64,000 bases of DNA from assembly GCF_014489575.1 (NCBI RefSeq), contig NZ_CP060789.1:682001-746000 (forward strand), written 5' to 3'. Below the pieces are notes generated by a model, which searched no databases, was not told the DNA's origin, and saw only the letters and a program-made list of their open reading frames with translations. The DNA comes from Tessaracoccus defluvii (GTDB lineage Bacteria > Actinomycetota > Actinomycetes > Propionibacteriales > Propionibacteriaceae). Positions 36,439 to 44,901 of the stretch are shown one piece after another (position 1 is the first letter of the stretch; every line of letters starts with the position of its first letter). A program made the translations under genes and the position numbers.

Positions 36439-37182
36439 TCACTTCATGGCGGTGTGTTCTCGCATGTTGTGGTTGCCGGTGTCGATCCAGATGGTGTTGT
36501 GGACGATGCGGTCCATGATGGCGTCGGCGTGGACTCCGCCACCGAGGCGGCTGTGCCAGTCCTTCTTCGCGTACTGAGTGCAGAAGACGGTGGAGGTGGT
36601 GTCGTAGCGGCGCTCGAGGAGTTCCAGGAGCATGCTGCGCATGCTCTCGTCGGGTGGGTCGAGGAGCCACTCGTCGATCACGAGCAGGGTGAAGGCGGCG
36701 TATTTGCGGAGGAACTTCATCTGCCCTTGGGGCTTGTCCCGGGCGAGGTGCCAGGCTTCGGCGAGGTCTGGCATCCGGATGTAGTGGGCCCGGATCCGGT
36801 GCAGGCAGGCCTGTTTCGCCAGTGCGCAGCCGAGGTAGGACTTCCCGGAGCCGGTGAAGCCTTGGAACACGACGTTGTGAGAGCGTTCGATGAACGAACA
36901 CGTCGCGAGCTGCGCGATCATGCCCCGGTCCAGACCGCGTTCATCGACGAGATCGAGACGTCGCAGGTCCGCGGTGGGGTAACGCAGTCCGGCTCTGCGG
37001 ATCAGGCCATCGACTTTGGAGTGGGTGAAGGCTGAGTGGGCCTCGTCCACGATGATCTGGATCCGTTCCTCGAACCCGAGACCGAGCACGAGTTGCTCGT
37101 CCTGGGCTTGGAAGGCCTCCAGCAGCGGGGTGGCTCCCATCTCGCGGAGTTTGCGTTTGGTCTCGACGTCCAGGCTGCTCAT
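36439..37182 (-). CDS. istB: IstB, IS21 transposition helper ATPase
   Basis: A 247-residue AAA+ ATPase of the DnaC/IstB group that assists the IstA transposase. Walker A is GFTGSGKSYLGCAL, Walker B is FTLLVIDEWLL, and sensor residues lie near STVFCTQYAKKDWHSRLGG. The frame is intact. Its start overlaps the end of the istA C-terminal remnant (ATGA-type), the normal IS21 arrangement. Confidence 0.92.
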   Translation of the reverse strand: MSSLDVETKRKLREMGATPLLEAFQAQDEQLVLGLGFEERIQIIVDEAHSAFTHSKVDGLIRRAGLRYPTADLRRLDLVDERGLDRGMIAQLATCSFIERSHNVVFQGFTGSGKSYLGCALAKQACLHRIRAHYIRMPDLAEAWHLARDKPQGQMKFLRKYAAFTLLVIDEWLLDPPDESMRSMLLELLERRYDTTSTVFCTQYAKKDWHSRLGGGVHADAIMDRIVHNTIWIDTGNHNMREHTAMK

Positions 37183-37503
37183 CGGCTGCTCCGCTCTGCG
37201 TAGTAGTCGGCGCCGCGGACGTAGCCGCCGGCATCGACGGGCTCGGGCATGGGTCGCTTGTCCTGCCCGGTGTCCAAGATGGGTTTGAGATGGACGTAGC
37301 GCGGCGACCTGACCCCGCTGGCGAGGGCGAGCTGGCAGGCGTCCTCCACGCGGTCGGCGGAGAATCGCCGAGACAGCCGCAGCACCGCCAACGCCGGGTC
37401 CAGACCCTGCTCATCGATGGACACGGATTCGAAGACCTGGTCGATGACCGTCTGCGTCGCGGGGCCGATCCTGGCTGCCCATTCCCGGATGCGGGCGGCG
37501 GCA
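37179..37503 (-). pseudogene. istA: istA C-terminal fragment
   Basis: This encodes the helical C-terminus of an IS21 transposase (IREWAARIGPATQTVIDQVFE, PALAVLRLSRRFSADRVEDAC, then RSPRYVHLKPILDTGQD). It is cut at 37504 by the IS30 element; the middle of the gene resumes at 38587. Confidence 0.82.
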
Positions 37504-38586
37504 GTGTCATACCGTGGAAGCAACACTGCAGGTTGATGAGAGGTTCTCCGGCGTGACGCAACGACGACCACTGACCGCCCACGACAGGGCCGAGATCTCC
37601 ACAGGTCTGAAGGCCGGCTGGGGTATCCGACGGATCGCGGTCCACCTTGACCGGGCCCCGTCCGTCATCAGCCGTGAAGTCCGTCGTAACGCCACCAAGA
37701 CCTGCGGCTACCGCGTGGTCCGAGCCGACGTCGAGGCCCAGCGCCGCCGCCGACGCCCCCAGACCCGCAAAATCGATGCCGACCCGGTACTGCGGGCCCG
37801 CGTGCTGGGCGACCTGAAACGATCCCGAACACCACGCCAGATCGCTGGACGGTTGCGTCTGGAGGCCACTGACCCCACTGTGGAGACCATGGTCCACTCC
37901 ACACCCGCTGATGGTGCTCAGGTCTCCCATGAGGCGATCTACCGGTTCATCTACGCCCTCCCCAAGGGCGAGCTGGCCCGTAACTCGGTGATGCTCAGGT
38001 CCAAGCGCACCAGCCGTAAACCACGCTCAAAGGAAGGGCGCGGAGCGCCGATCGTCGCGATGGTCTCGATCGATGACCGGCCCGCTGACGTCCCGAACGC
38101 AGGATCCCCGGCGCGTGGGAGGGAGACCTGATCATCGGTGCCCACGGCAAATCAGCGGCAGCCACGCTGGTTGAACGCGTCACCCGTTTCACAGTCATCT
38201 GCGGCCTTCCCGAAGGGAAGAAAGCCGTCGCGGTAGCCGACACGGTGGCCGAGCGGATGTGGCCCTTCCCTGAGGTACTACGAACCTCGCTGACCTGGGA
38301 CCAGGGCACAGAGATGGCCGAGCATGCCCGGTTGACCGCTGCTGTGAACCTGCCTGTCTACTTCGCCCATCCCCGCTCGCCATGGGAACGGGGCACCAAC
38401 GAAAACACCAACGGCCTGATCCGGGAGTACCTACCCAAGGGGACCTACATCACCAGCAACCAGGCCTACCTCGACGCGATCGCTGATGAACTCAACGACC
38501 GCCCCCGAGCATCCCTTGGCTTCTACACCCCAAGAGAAAAATTCGAAGCCCTCCTCGCAGCCGATGTTGCTTCGACGAATTGACAC
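37504..38586. mobile_element. IS30-family insertion sequence inside istA
   Basis: About 1083 bp. The ends form an imperfect inverted repeat beginning GTGTCA (37504) and ending TGACAC (38586), with the shared inner block GAAGCAACA. It contains one transposase gene on the plus strand, opposite to istA. Confidence 0.75.
37514..38583 (+). CDS. IS30-family transposase, frameshifted as sequenced
   Basis: The N-terminal helix-turn-helix (RRPLTAHDRAEISTGLKAG, IRRIAVHLDRAPSVISREV) and HEAIYRFIYA are in the first frame. The catalytic core (RRIPGAWEGDLIIGAHGKSA, SLTWDQGTEMAEH and the final Glu in RGTNENTNGLIREY) is in another. One C added to the CCC run at 38092-38094 joins them into about 356 residues, a normal IS30 length. 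The GTG at 37514 is a plausible start, with a later GTG at 37550 as alternative. Confidence 0.82.
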
Positions 38587-39064
38587 CGCCGGCATCCCAG
38601 GGCTGATACCGCTCGCCGGTGGGTAGGTCGGCCTCGGCTGTGCGCCAACCACCGGCCGAGCCCTCCGGCAGCAGCAGATGGCTGCTCAGCCGCTGAGAGC
38701 CGGCGAAGACTTCCAGAACACGGTCAGTGATCCGAAGGTCGACCTTCGCACCGATGTGGAGATATGGCACCGAGTAGTGGTTCTTCTCCCAGACCACGTG
38801 CCCGCTGCGGTCGACGCGGCGGCCGTAGATCCAGCGGCTGATCTCATAGGAGACCTGCGGCAACGGCCTCAGCAGCGGCTGTTCCTCCGAGATGAACACA
38901 CTCGCCCGTGAGCCGGGACGCTTCTGGAAGGGCTCAGCATTGTAGGCCGCGACCCGGCCCTCAATCGCCGCGGCCAACTCCGGCAACGACGTGAACACCT
39001 TGTCCCTGAGAGCGGCGATCACCCACGTCGCGACATGGGCCACGGTGTTCTCCACTGAGGCCTT
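38587..39064 (-). pseudogene. istA: istA middle fragment
   Basis: This encodes the central part of the IS21 transposase: ASVENTVAHVATWVIAALRD, AAAIEGRVAAYNAEPFQ, YGRRVDRSGHVVWEKNHYSV and LRITDRVLEVFAG. It is bounded by the IS30 element on one side and the RIT element on the other. The conserved Glu of the DDE triad (in VEN) is here. Confidence 0.85.
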
Positions 39065-39071
39065 GTCCTTC

Positions 39072-39091
39072 TTATCCCGAGTTCGGGATAA
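39072..39091. repeat. Palindrome at the left end of the RIT element
   Basis: TTATCCCGAGTTCGGGATAA has 9-base arms around GT. It is present only at the left end, outside the long inverted repeat, and uses the same TTATCCCGA unit found three times in that repeat. Confidence 0.85.
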
Positions 39092-39092
39092 A

Positions 39093-39179
39093 AAGGACTA
39101 TCCCGAGGATTGTGTTATCCCGAGCGCTGGTCGTCGCGCCTTGTCAGCGGTGGTAGGGACGGGTGGGTTCTCGGGATAA
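39093..39179. repeat. RIT long inverted repeat, left arm
   Basis: 87 bases matching the reverse complement of 42460-42546 at 85 positions. It contains several copies of the TATCCCGAG unit (at about 39099, 39116 and, inverted, 39170). It ends exactly at the stop of the third recombinase gene. Confidence 0.9.
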
Positions 39180-40202
39180 TCATGTGAGTCCGGCGAGTTG
39201 GAGGATCAGGTCGTCGTTTCCTTTCCAGAGGGGTGCGGGGTCGGGTGTGGTGACGGCGGCTTTCTGGATCGCGTCGCGGACCATTTGGCTGTCGGCTGTG
39301 GCGTAGATGCTGGTGGTGGTGATGCTGGCGTGGCCGAGGAACTCCTTGATGTGGGGCAGCGGCACTCCGGCGCGCAGCATTTGCATGGCGCGGGCGTGCC
39401 GTAGCTGGTGGGCGTGGATCCGTTCAGGGAGTTCTGGGCAGTCGGTGCGCGCGTTCCTGGCGTGCTTGTTGAGCAGGAAGGTGACGTTGTCCTGGCTCAT
39501 CGGCTGGGGTCGGCCCGAGCGGGTGGTGTAGAACAGCAGCGCCTCGGGCGCCGCCTTGCCTGGGTGGAAGACGCTGGCGTAGTGGTCGAGGTGGCGGCCG
39601 GTTTTGTCCATGATGGGAATGGTTCTGGTCTTGTGGCCTTTGCCGGTGACGGTCACCCTCCCGCGGCCGGGGGCGGTGTCGATGTCGGCGATCCGCAGGT
39701 CCAGGACTTCTTGGATGCGGGCGGCGGTGTCGAAGAGGAGCAGGATGAGCGTGGTGTCGCGGAGGCCTCGGCGGGTGTGTTGTCCGGGTGCGCGGATCAG
39801 GGCGTCGACGGCGGGGATGGTCAGCGGGTCGGGGGCGCGGGCAGGGGTGCGGGCGGGGCGTGTCTGCTTCACGTCCAGCCAAAGGGCCACGAGCGCTGGG
39901 TCTTCCCCAGCGCAGTAGGAGAGGAACGATTTGATCGCGGCCAGGCGTTGGTTCGCCGACGAGGCGGCCAGGTGTTGGGTGTCGGTCAGCCAGAGGGTGA
40001 ACCCGGCGATGGTGGCGCGGTCGATGACGTCGAAGGTGACCTGGCTCAGCTCGAGGTGGCGGGTTTCACGCAGGTAGGTCAGCAGCATGGTCAGCGCGGT
40101 CTTGTAGGAGCGGATGGTGTGGGGGCTGAGTCTGCGTGCTCGGGGCAGGTGGATAGTCAGCCAGGAGCGGACGAGCCGGAAGAAGTCGTCAGAGGACTGC
40201 AT
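39180..40202 (-). CDS. ritC: RIT tyrosine recombinase, third gene
   Basis: A 340-residue integrase-family recombinase. The N-terminal SAM-like core-binding domain (FFRLVRSWLTIHLPRARRL) is followed by a catalytic domain with Arg in FDTAARIQEVLDLRI, the complete HxxR box HQLRHARAMQMLRAG, then LGHASITTTSIYATAD with the Tyr nucleophile. Of the three RIT proteins it has the most canonical catalytic set. Its start overlaps the second gene by 14 bases. Confidence 0.9.
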   Translation of the reverse strand: MQSSDDFFRLVRSWLTIHLPRARRLSPHTIRSYKTALTMLLTYLRETRHLELSQVTFDVIDRATIAGFTLWLTDTQHLAASSANQRLAAIKSFLSYCAGEDPALVALWLDVKQTRPARTPARAPDPLTIPAVDALIRAPGQHTRRGLRDTTLILLLFDTAARIQEVLDLRIADIDTAPGRGRVTVTGKGHKTRTIPIMDKTGRHLDHYASVFHPGKAAPEALLFYTTRSGRPQPMSQDNVTFLLNKHARNARTDCPELPERIHAHQLRHARAMQMLRAGVPLPHIKEFLGHASITTTSIYATADSQMVRDAIQKAAVTTPDPAPLWKGNDDLILQLAGLT

Positions 40203-41208
40203 GGGACGCCTCCGGGAGGGTGGTTTCGAGGTCGGTGTTGGCGAGTCGGCGCAGGTCGGGATGGAAATCTGGGGCGAGGTGGAAGTAGTACCAGGTGTCG
40301 TCGGGATTGGTGTGGCCCAGATGCAGGCTCAGGTAGATGACCAGCGCCTCTGGGTCGCGGCCCGCGCGGGCCCATCGGTTGATGACCTCGACGACGTGGG
40401 CGTGGCGAAGGTCGTAGACACGCGGCGGTGAGCCGGGGCTGGCCGTGATCGGCGGGTCGGCGCCGTCGAGTAGTTCGCTGAACCAGTGGTCGATGGTGCT
40501 TCGGCTGTAGAAGCCGCCCGTGCGGTTCGGGAAGAACGCGACCCGGTCCCGGTGGTGTGGGCTGATCGCGGTGTCGTATCGGCGGCAGTAGTCGTGCAGG
40601 TCGGGAGAGAGGAACACCAGCCGGTCCTTGTGTCCTTTCGATTCGCGGATGTGGATGGTGCCGTGGGCGAGGTCGACGTCGTTGCGGTGGAGCTGGCGGG
40701 CCTCGCCGGGTCGCAGACCCAGGCAGTAGATCATCCGGAACATCACCGGGATGATCAGATGCCGCAGCGCGCCGTAAGGGGACTCGGTGATTCGGTCGGC
40801 CGCGTCGAAGATCGCCCGTAGCTGCGAACGGGTGTAGAGGTGCGGGCGGTAGCGGATCTGCTTGCCCGGAATGCCTTGCGGGATCACGTAGGCGTCGACC
40901 CCGAGCCCGGTCATGTGTTTGGCCAGCTGCCTGACGGGGGTGATCCTTCGCATCTGCCCGTTGACGTGCTCGCCTGGCCGGCCGGCGGCCCATTTCATGG
41001 CCATCTCGCGGGTCAGGGTGGTCTGCCCGGGATCCGCCGCGGCGCACATCGCGTCGAAATCGTGCAGATGCCGCTGCGATGTCGTGTAGGGCAGCCCGAG
41101 CGCGTGCTTGACCTGCAGGAGGGACTGGATGTGCGTGGCCAAGCCACTGACCAGCCCGGTCACGGCCGGGCCTGGTCCGGTTCGATGCCTACGAGGTCCA
41201 GACAGCAC
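40189..41208 (-). CDS. ritB: RIT tyrosine recombinase, second gene
   Basis: A 339-residue recombinase. Catalytic residues: Arg in CLGLRPGEARQLHRNDVDL, Lys region in IHIRESKGHKDRLVFL, box II VYDLRHAHVVEVINRW (the usual first His is Tyr here), LHLGHTNPDDTWYYF with the Tyr nucleophile. It overlaps the first gene by about 50 bases, implying coupled translation. Confidence 0.88.
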   Translation of the reverse strand: MLSGPRRHRTGPGPAVTGLVSGLATHIQSLLQVKHALGLPYTTSQRHLHDFDAMCAAADPGQTTLTREMAMKWAAGRPGEHVNGQMRRITPVRQLAKHMTGLGVDAYVIPQGIPGKQIRYRPHLYTRSQLRAIFDAADRITESPYGALRHLIIPVMFRMIYCLGLRPGEARQLHRNDVDLAHGTIHIRESKGHKDRLVFLSPDLHDYCRRYDTAISPHHRDRVAFFPNRTGGFYSRSTIDHWFSELLDGADPPITASPGSPPRVYDLRHAHVVEVINRWARAGRDPEALVIYLSLHLGHTNPDDTWYYFHLAPDFHPDLRRLANTDLETTLPEASHAVL

Positions 41209-42404
41209 TGCCGCATTCGGTCTTCGTCGGCGGCGAGGTAGTGCTTCGCGGAGTCGATTCCCCGATGCCCCAAGGCGCCGGCGATCACCGGCAACGGCGT
41301 GTCCCGCTCGAGCATCCTGGTCGCCAACGATGCCCGCAGCACCCGCATCCCGCGGCCCGCCTCGCCGGTCGAGGCGGCATGGGTGCGGGCGAACGCCCCT
41401 GCCGCCACGTGATACAGATCACTCGACGGCGACAAGGCGACATGCGGGGCCTGCGATCTCAGGAACACGTGATCGTCGCCGACGCCAGCAGGTCTATCGT
41501 GGAGGAGATACTCGGCGATCGCGGTACCCACATCCGCCAACAGCGGCAGCGTCAACACCGTCGCCGTCTTGCGCTGGATCAGCGTGATCTGGCCCTGCCG
41601 CCAATCGATGTCTTGCAGCCGCAGGCCAGCGATATCGCCCGGACGCAATCCCGTCCGGGCCGCCAACAGCAGCATCGCCCGGTCCCGGCGGCCGGTCAGA
41701 GTGCCAGGATCAGTCGAATCGACCAACTGCTCAACGGCGCGCGCCGACAGTACCCTCACCGCGTGGATGCGTCGGGAGAACACCGCCGGAACCGCGCCGT
41801 CCAGCCCCGCGCGCAGACCGGCGTCCTCCAGGAAGCGGCACCACACCCGCAGCGCGGTCACCACGGTGCGCATACTGCCCGGCCGGTAGCGTCCACCCAG
41901 GAACACCACCGCCGCGGACACGTCCTCACGCGACAGCTGCCGCACGTCGGTGATCCCCCGTTCGGGCAGCCAGGCCAGCACTGTTCGGGCCACGGTCGCA
42001 TACAGATGCTGAGTGTCGAGCGCCAACCCGCGGCCCGTCAGCCACTCCTCGAACTGATCCTGGACCCGACGCAACACCGCCTCCAGGCCGTCGTTGGGAT
42101 GCCTCCGCCGGGACACCGACCACCTGTAGGTCCCGGTCCTGGCCACCTCCGACAACACCAGCACGGCCTTGCGCAGCAGCTTGCGCTTCCAGTCCTTGAT
42201 CCGGCCCAGTCCATGCTCTCCCGCCACGAAGCACAAGAACTCGGCCGTGATCTCGTCTGTGAGCTCATCGTCGCCTCGCTGGGAACAGAACAACTCCACC
42301 TGCGACCACGCCCACCGGTACTGCCACAACGTCGACGGCGCAAGCCCCAGCGCGGTCACAGCCGAGTCAGTCCGCGCGATCAACTCCCCAACAGGAACAC
42401 TCAT
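41160..42404 (-). CDS. ritA: RIT tyrosine recombinase, first gene
   Basis: A 414-residue recombinase, first transcribed. N-terminal core-binding domain ALGLAPSTLWQYRWAWSQVE; catalytic domain with Arg in LAARTGLRPGDIAGLRL, box II MRVLRASLATRMLERD (an Arg where His is usual), LGHRGIDSAKHYLAAD with Tyr. In an RIT the three proteins are thought to act together; this one may have a modified active site. Confidence 0.88.
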   Translation of the reverse strand: MSVPVGELIARTDSAVTALGLAPSTLWQYRWAWSQVELFCSQRGDDELTDEITAEFLCFVAGEHGLGRIKDWKRKLLRKAVLVLSEVARTGTYRWSVSRRRHPNDGLEAVLRRVQDQFEEWLTGRGLALDTQHLYATVARTVLAWLPERGITDVRQLSREDVSAAVVFLGGRYRPGSMRTVVTALRVWCRFLEDAGLRAGLDGAVPAVFSRRIHAVRVLSARAVEQLVDSTDPGTLTGRRDRAMLLLAARTGLRPGDIAGLRLQDIDWRQGQITLIQRKTATVLTLPLLADVGTAIAEYLLHDRPAGVGDDHVFLRSQAPHVALSPSSDLYHVAAGAFARTHAASTGEAGRGMRVLRASLATRMLERDTPLPVIAGALGHRGIDSAKHYLAADEDRMRQCCLDLVGIEPDQARP

Positions 42405-42459
42405 GACCCCTCACCTCCACTTGAAGAACTACAGAGATGAGGAACATAGACATGCTCGG

Positions 42460-42546
42460 TTATCCCGAGAAAGCACCCGTCCCTACCACCGCTGACAAGG
42501 CGCGACGACCAGCGCTCGGGATAACACAATCCTCGGGATAGTCCTT
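42460..42546. repeat. RIT long inverted repeat, right arm
   Basis: The partner of 39093-39179, with only two mismatches (GG in one arm, CT in the other at the inner end). It lies 55 bases upstream of the first recombinase gene and probably also contains its promoter. Confidence 0.9.
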
Positions 42547-43299
42547 GGGTTTCCTCACCCGGCCTGGCAGCACCGCCGCAGAGTAGTGCGCCGCCATCTC
42601 CCGATACGAATCGTTCAACACGACCTCACCCTCCCGGGGATGCTTCACCACCCCGGTCTTCAAATTGTCCGGAACAATCCGCGGGACCGACCCACCGAAC
42701 GCGGCGAACATCGCCACGTGTGCCCGCAGCCACGTGTCCTGCTTCATCTCCAGCGCGGGATAGACGAACGCGAACCTGCTGAACGGCAAACACGCCACGA
42801 ACAAGTAGACCTTCGACACCTCCCCGGTCGCCGGGTTCGTCAGTTCCATCGTCGGCCCCGACCAGTCGACCTCCACGCTCTGCCCGGCCTTGTGGCCCAC
42901 CCTCGACGAAGCCCCCGTCACCAGCACGTGGCGCTGGTAGGTCTTGCAGAACCGGTCATAGCCCATCGCCGGCACCCGCTCCGCGGCGCACGAGTCGGTG
43001 TATTCGCCGTGGAGTAGTTTCAGCGTGACCCCGACCCGGGCCATCTCCTTGTGGACCTGGTCCCAGTCCGGCTGAGCGAACACCGTCTCATGCTCACCGC
43101 GTCCCGGGAACAACAAGCCATAGACCTCGCCGTCGGGCAGGTCGGACACGTCATCCCACGACACCCCAGCCGCGTCCGCGGCCTCCAACACCGCCGTCAC
43201 CGACTTGCGTGACATCTACTGCGACGCGGCGATCGCCCGCCCCGACAGCCCCTCGGCACGAAGCTGCAACACCAGCTTCGCCTTGATCTTTCGTACCAT
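42547..43299 (-). pseudogene. istA: istA N-terminal fragment with an internal amber codon
   Basis: It starts at the ATG at 43299 with AAGGAG upstream and reads MVRKIKAKLVLQLRAEGLSG, then a TAG at about 43216-43218 before MSRKSVTAVLEAADAAG. The rest holds the first two catalytic regions (VEVDWSGPTMEL and IVPDNLKTGVVKHPR). It is truncated at the RIT element. The gene is thus inactivated three ways: amber codon, RIT and IS30. Confidence 0.82.
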
Positions 43300-43462
43300 C
43301 GAAGAATCTCCTTCCGCCGCGTGCCCTATACACACGGCGGGAGGAGCCTAGAATCCAGCGGCCCCCAACCACGCCACCGCTGGCCCCCAACGAGACGATC
43401 CACGCCACCAGCCAGTGGCCCCCAAACACACGATCACCGGACCCCAGCAGCGCTGATATTCA

Positions 43463-43736
43463 CATCATTCTGCTTTCGTGTCAGGAGCCACCCCTTACAC
43501 AAACCATCTGACATGCATGCTGGTATGACGGTGCGGGGGTCGTGACCCGAAATCTGACTGGCGTCCTGCTGGGCTGCCGATGGTTTGATCAGTCCGGCTC
43601 CCGCGCCTTCTGACGGCACCGGCCGGTCGGGCATGACCTAATACGAGCCTGACCCCGTCGCAGGAGGCCTGGTGCATGTCCTGTCTGACCGATCCGGCCG
43701 GTGTCGACCCCACTGGATCGGAAGGGCACTCCCAGC
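43463..43736 (+). other. Non-coding left end of IS110, candidate bridge-RNA region
   Basis: 274 bases without a convincing gene upstream of the IS110 transposase. In the IS110 family the non-coding end upstream of the recombinase encodes a bridge RNA that pairs with target and donor DNA. Several GC-rich self-complementary stretches are visible, but the RNA structure was not computed. The label is inference from the family. Confidence 0.35.
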
Positions 43737-44891
43737 ATGACAGAGCACCACCACCGGGTCGGCGGAATCGACTCCCACAAAGACAGCATCCACGCTGCGG
43801 TCATCGACGAGGTCGGGCATCACGTTGCCGATCGTGAGTTCCCGACCACGCAAGCCGGCTACCGTCGGGCGGTCGCATGGCTCATCGAGCACGGCCCCTT
43901 GACTGCGGTCGGGGTCGAAGGAACCTCGAGCTACGGCGTCGGCATCACCGCAGCCATCGCCGCGGCTGGCATCCGCGTAGTGGAAGTCAACCGCACCAGA
44001 CCGGCCGAGCGGCGACGGCAGGGGAAGACAGACCGGCTCGACGCCTACCGTGCCGCCCGATCGGTGCAGTCGGGTGAAGCCACCACCGATCCGAAGAGCG
44101 CCACGATCGAACCGCTGCGTGCACTGAACGTGGCCCGTCGCTCCGCGGTCAAAGCTCAGCAAGTCGCTCTGCGGCAGATCGGCGCGGTGCTGATCAACGC
44201 CCCCGCGCATCTCCGGGATCGTTACCGAGATCTGAGCGACGCGAAGCTCGTCACCGCTCTTGCTGCCGTCCGGCCAGAGCAACACACTGATCCCGGTCTG
44301 GCCGACACCCTCCACTCCCTGCGTTCACTGGCACGCCGTCATCGCACCCTCGGCGAAGAGATCGCCGACATCGAGGCTCGCATGAGAGCACGTGCGACCG
44401 CCGCCAACCCCGCCCTCATGGCTGTCAAGGGAGTGGGTCCCGTTGTTGGCGCTCAGCTACTGATCACCGCCGGTGACAACCCTGACCGGCTCCGATCCTC
44501 CGCGTCCTTCGCTGCACTCTGCGGCACCGCTCCGATCCCTGTCAGCTCCGGCCGCACCGACCGGCACCGGCTCTCCCGCGGCGGAGACCGGCAAGCCAAC
44601 GCCGCGCTGCACCACATCGTGAAAGTCCGACTCTCCTGCGATCCGGCCACCCGCGCCTATCGCGACGCTCACCTCGCGAAGGGATGGACGATCAAAGCCG
44701 TGTTCCGCGCGCTCAAACGCGCCGTCGCACGCGAGATCTTCCAGGCACTCACCGGGCACTGCGCCGTGCCCGACTACAGCGACCTCCGACCAGCCCGCCG
44801 AGCCAAGAACCTCACCCTCACCGCGGCCGCGGAACACCTCGGGGTCTGGCCATCCCGGATTGGACTGCGGGATGAAATCCGGACCGCTTGA
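43737..44891 (+). CDS. IS110-family transposase (DEDD recombinase)
   Basis: A 384-residue protein. The N-terminal RuvC-like DEDD domain begins VGGIDSHKDSIHAAVID (first Asp), with Glu in VGVEGTSSYG and later Asp residues in KTDRLDAYRAARS. The C-terminal Tnp_20 domain contains VKGVGPVVGAQLL and the catalytic Ser region GTAPIPVSSGRTDRHRLSRGG. The ATG at 43737 is used; the frame runs upstream without a better start. It appears intact. Confidence 0.92.
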   Translation: MTEHHHRVGGIDSHKDSIHAAVIDEVGHHVADREFPTTQAGYRRAVAWLIEHGPLTAVGVEGTSSYGVGITAAIAAAGIRVVEVNRTRPAERRRQGKTDRLDAYRAARSVQSGEATTDPKSATIEPLRALNVARRSAVKAQQVALRQIGAVLINAPAHLRDRYRDLSDAKLVTALAAVRPEQHTDPGLADTLHSLRSLARRHRTLGEEIADIEARMRARATAANPALMAVKGVGPVVGAQLLITAGDNPDRLRSSASFAALCGTAPIPVSSGRTDRHRLSRGGDRQANAALHHIVKVRLSCDPATRAYRDAHLAKGWTIKAVFRALKRAVAREIFQALTGHCAVPDYSDLRPARRAKNLTLTAAAEHLGVWPSRIGLRDEIRTA

Positions 44892-44901
44892 TATTCATGT
44901 T

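Larger units (their letters stand above)
39071..42540. mobile_element. Recombinase-in-trio (RIT) element inside istA
   Basis: A 3470-bp element with three overlapping tyrosine-recombinase genes on the minus strand, bounded by near-identical long inverted repeats and flanked by the direct repeat GTCCTT (39065-39070 and 42541-42546). Removing it restores the istA reading AGG AAA CCC AAG GAC AAG. Three adjacent tyrosine recombinases with palindrome-rich ends define RIT elements. Confidence 0.9.
36355..43450. mobile_element. IS21-family element, interrupted by IS30 and RIT insertions
   Basis: Ends show the multiple short repeats typical of IS21: TTGGGGGCCGGTGAT and GGTGGGGGCCACTG on the left (36358-36412), and inverted copies CAGTGGCCCCC and ATCACCGGACCCCA on the right (about 43412-43446). 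It carries istB and a fragmented istA. Without the IS30 and RIT insertions it would be about 2.5 kb, the normal IS21 size. The exact terminal bases are uncertain by a few positions. Confidence 0.75.
43463..44897. mobile_element. IS110-family element (approximate limits)
   Basis: The segment is bounded by two copies of TGATATTCA (43454-43462 and 44889-44897) and contains one IS110 transposase preceded by about 270 bases of non-coding sequence. IS110 elements lack terminal inverted repeats, so limits cannot be fixed from sequence alone; the left part might instead belong to the right end of IS256 copy B. Confidence 0.5.

Noticed and set aside
39065-42546. CRISPR array, suggested by repeated TATCCCGAG units
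   Set aside because: Units are only about 10 bases, sit inside inverted repeats and have no regular spacers; they belong to the RIT ends. No CRISPR-like array or cas gene was seen in the window.
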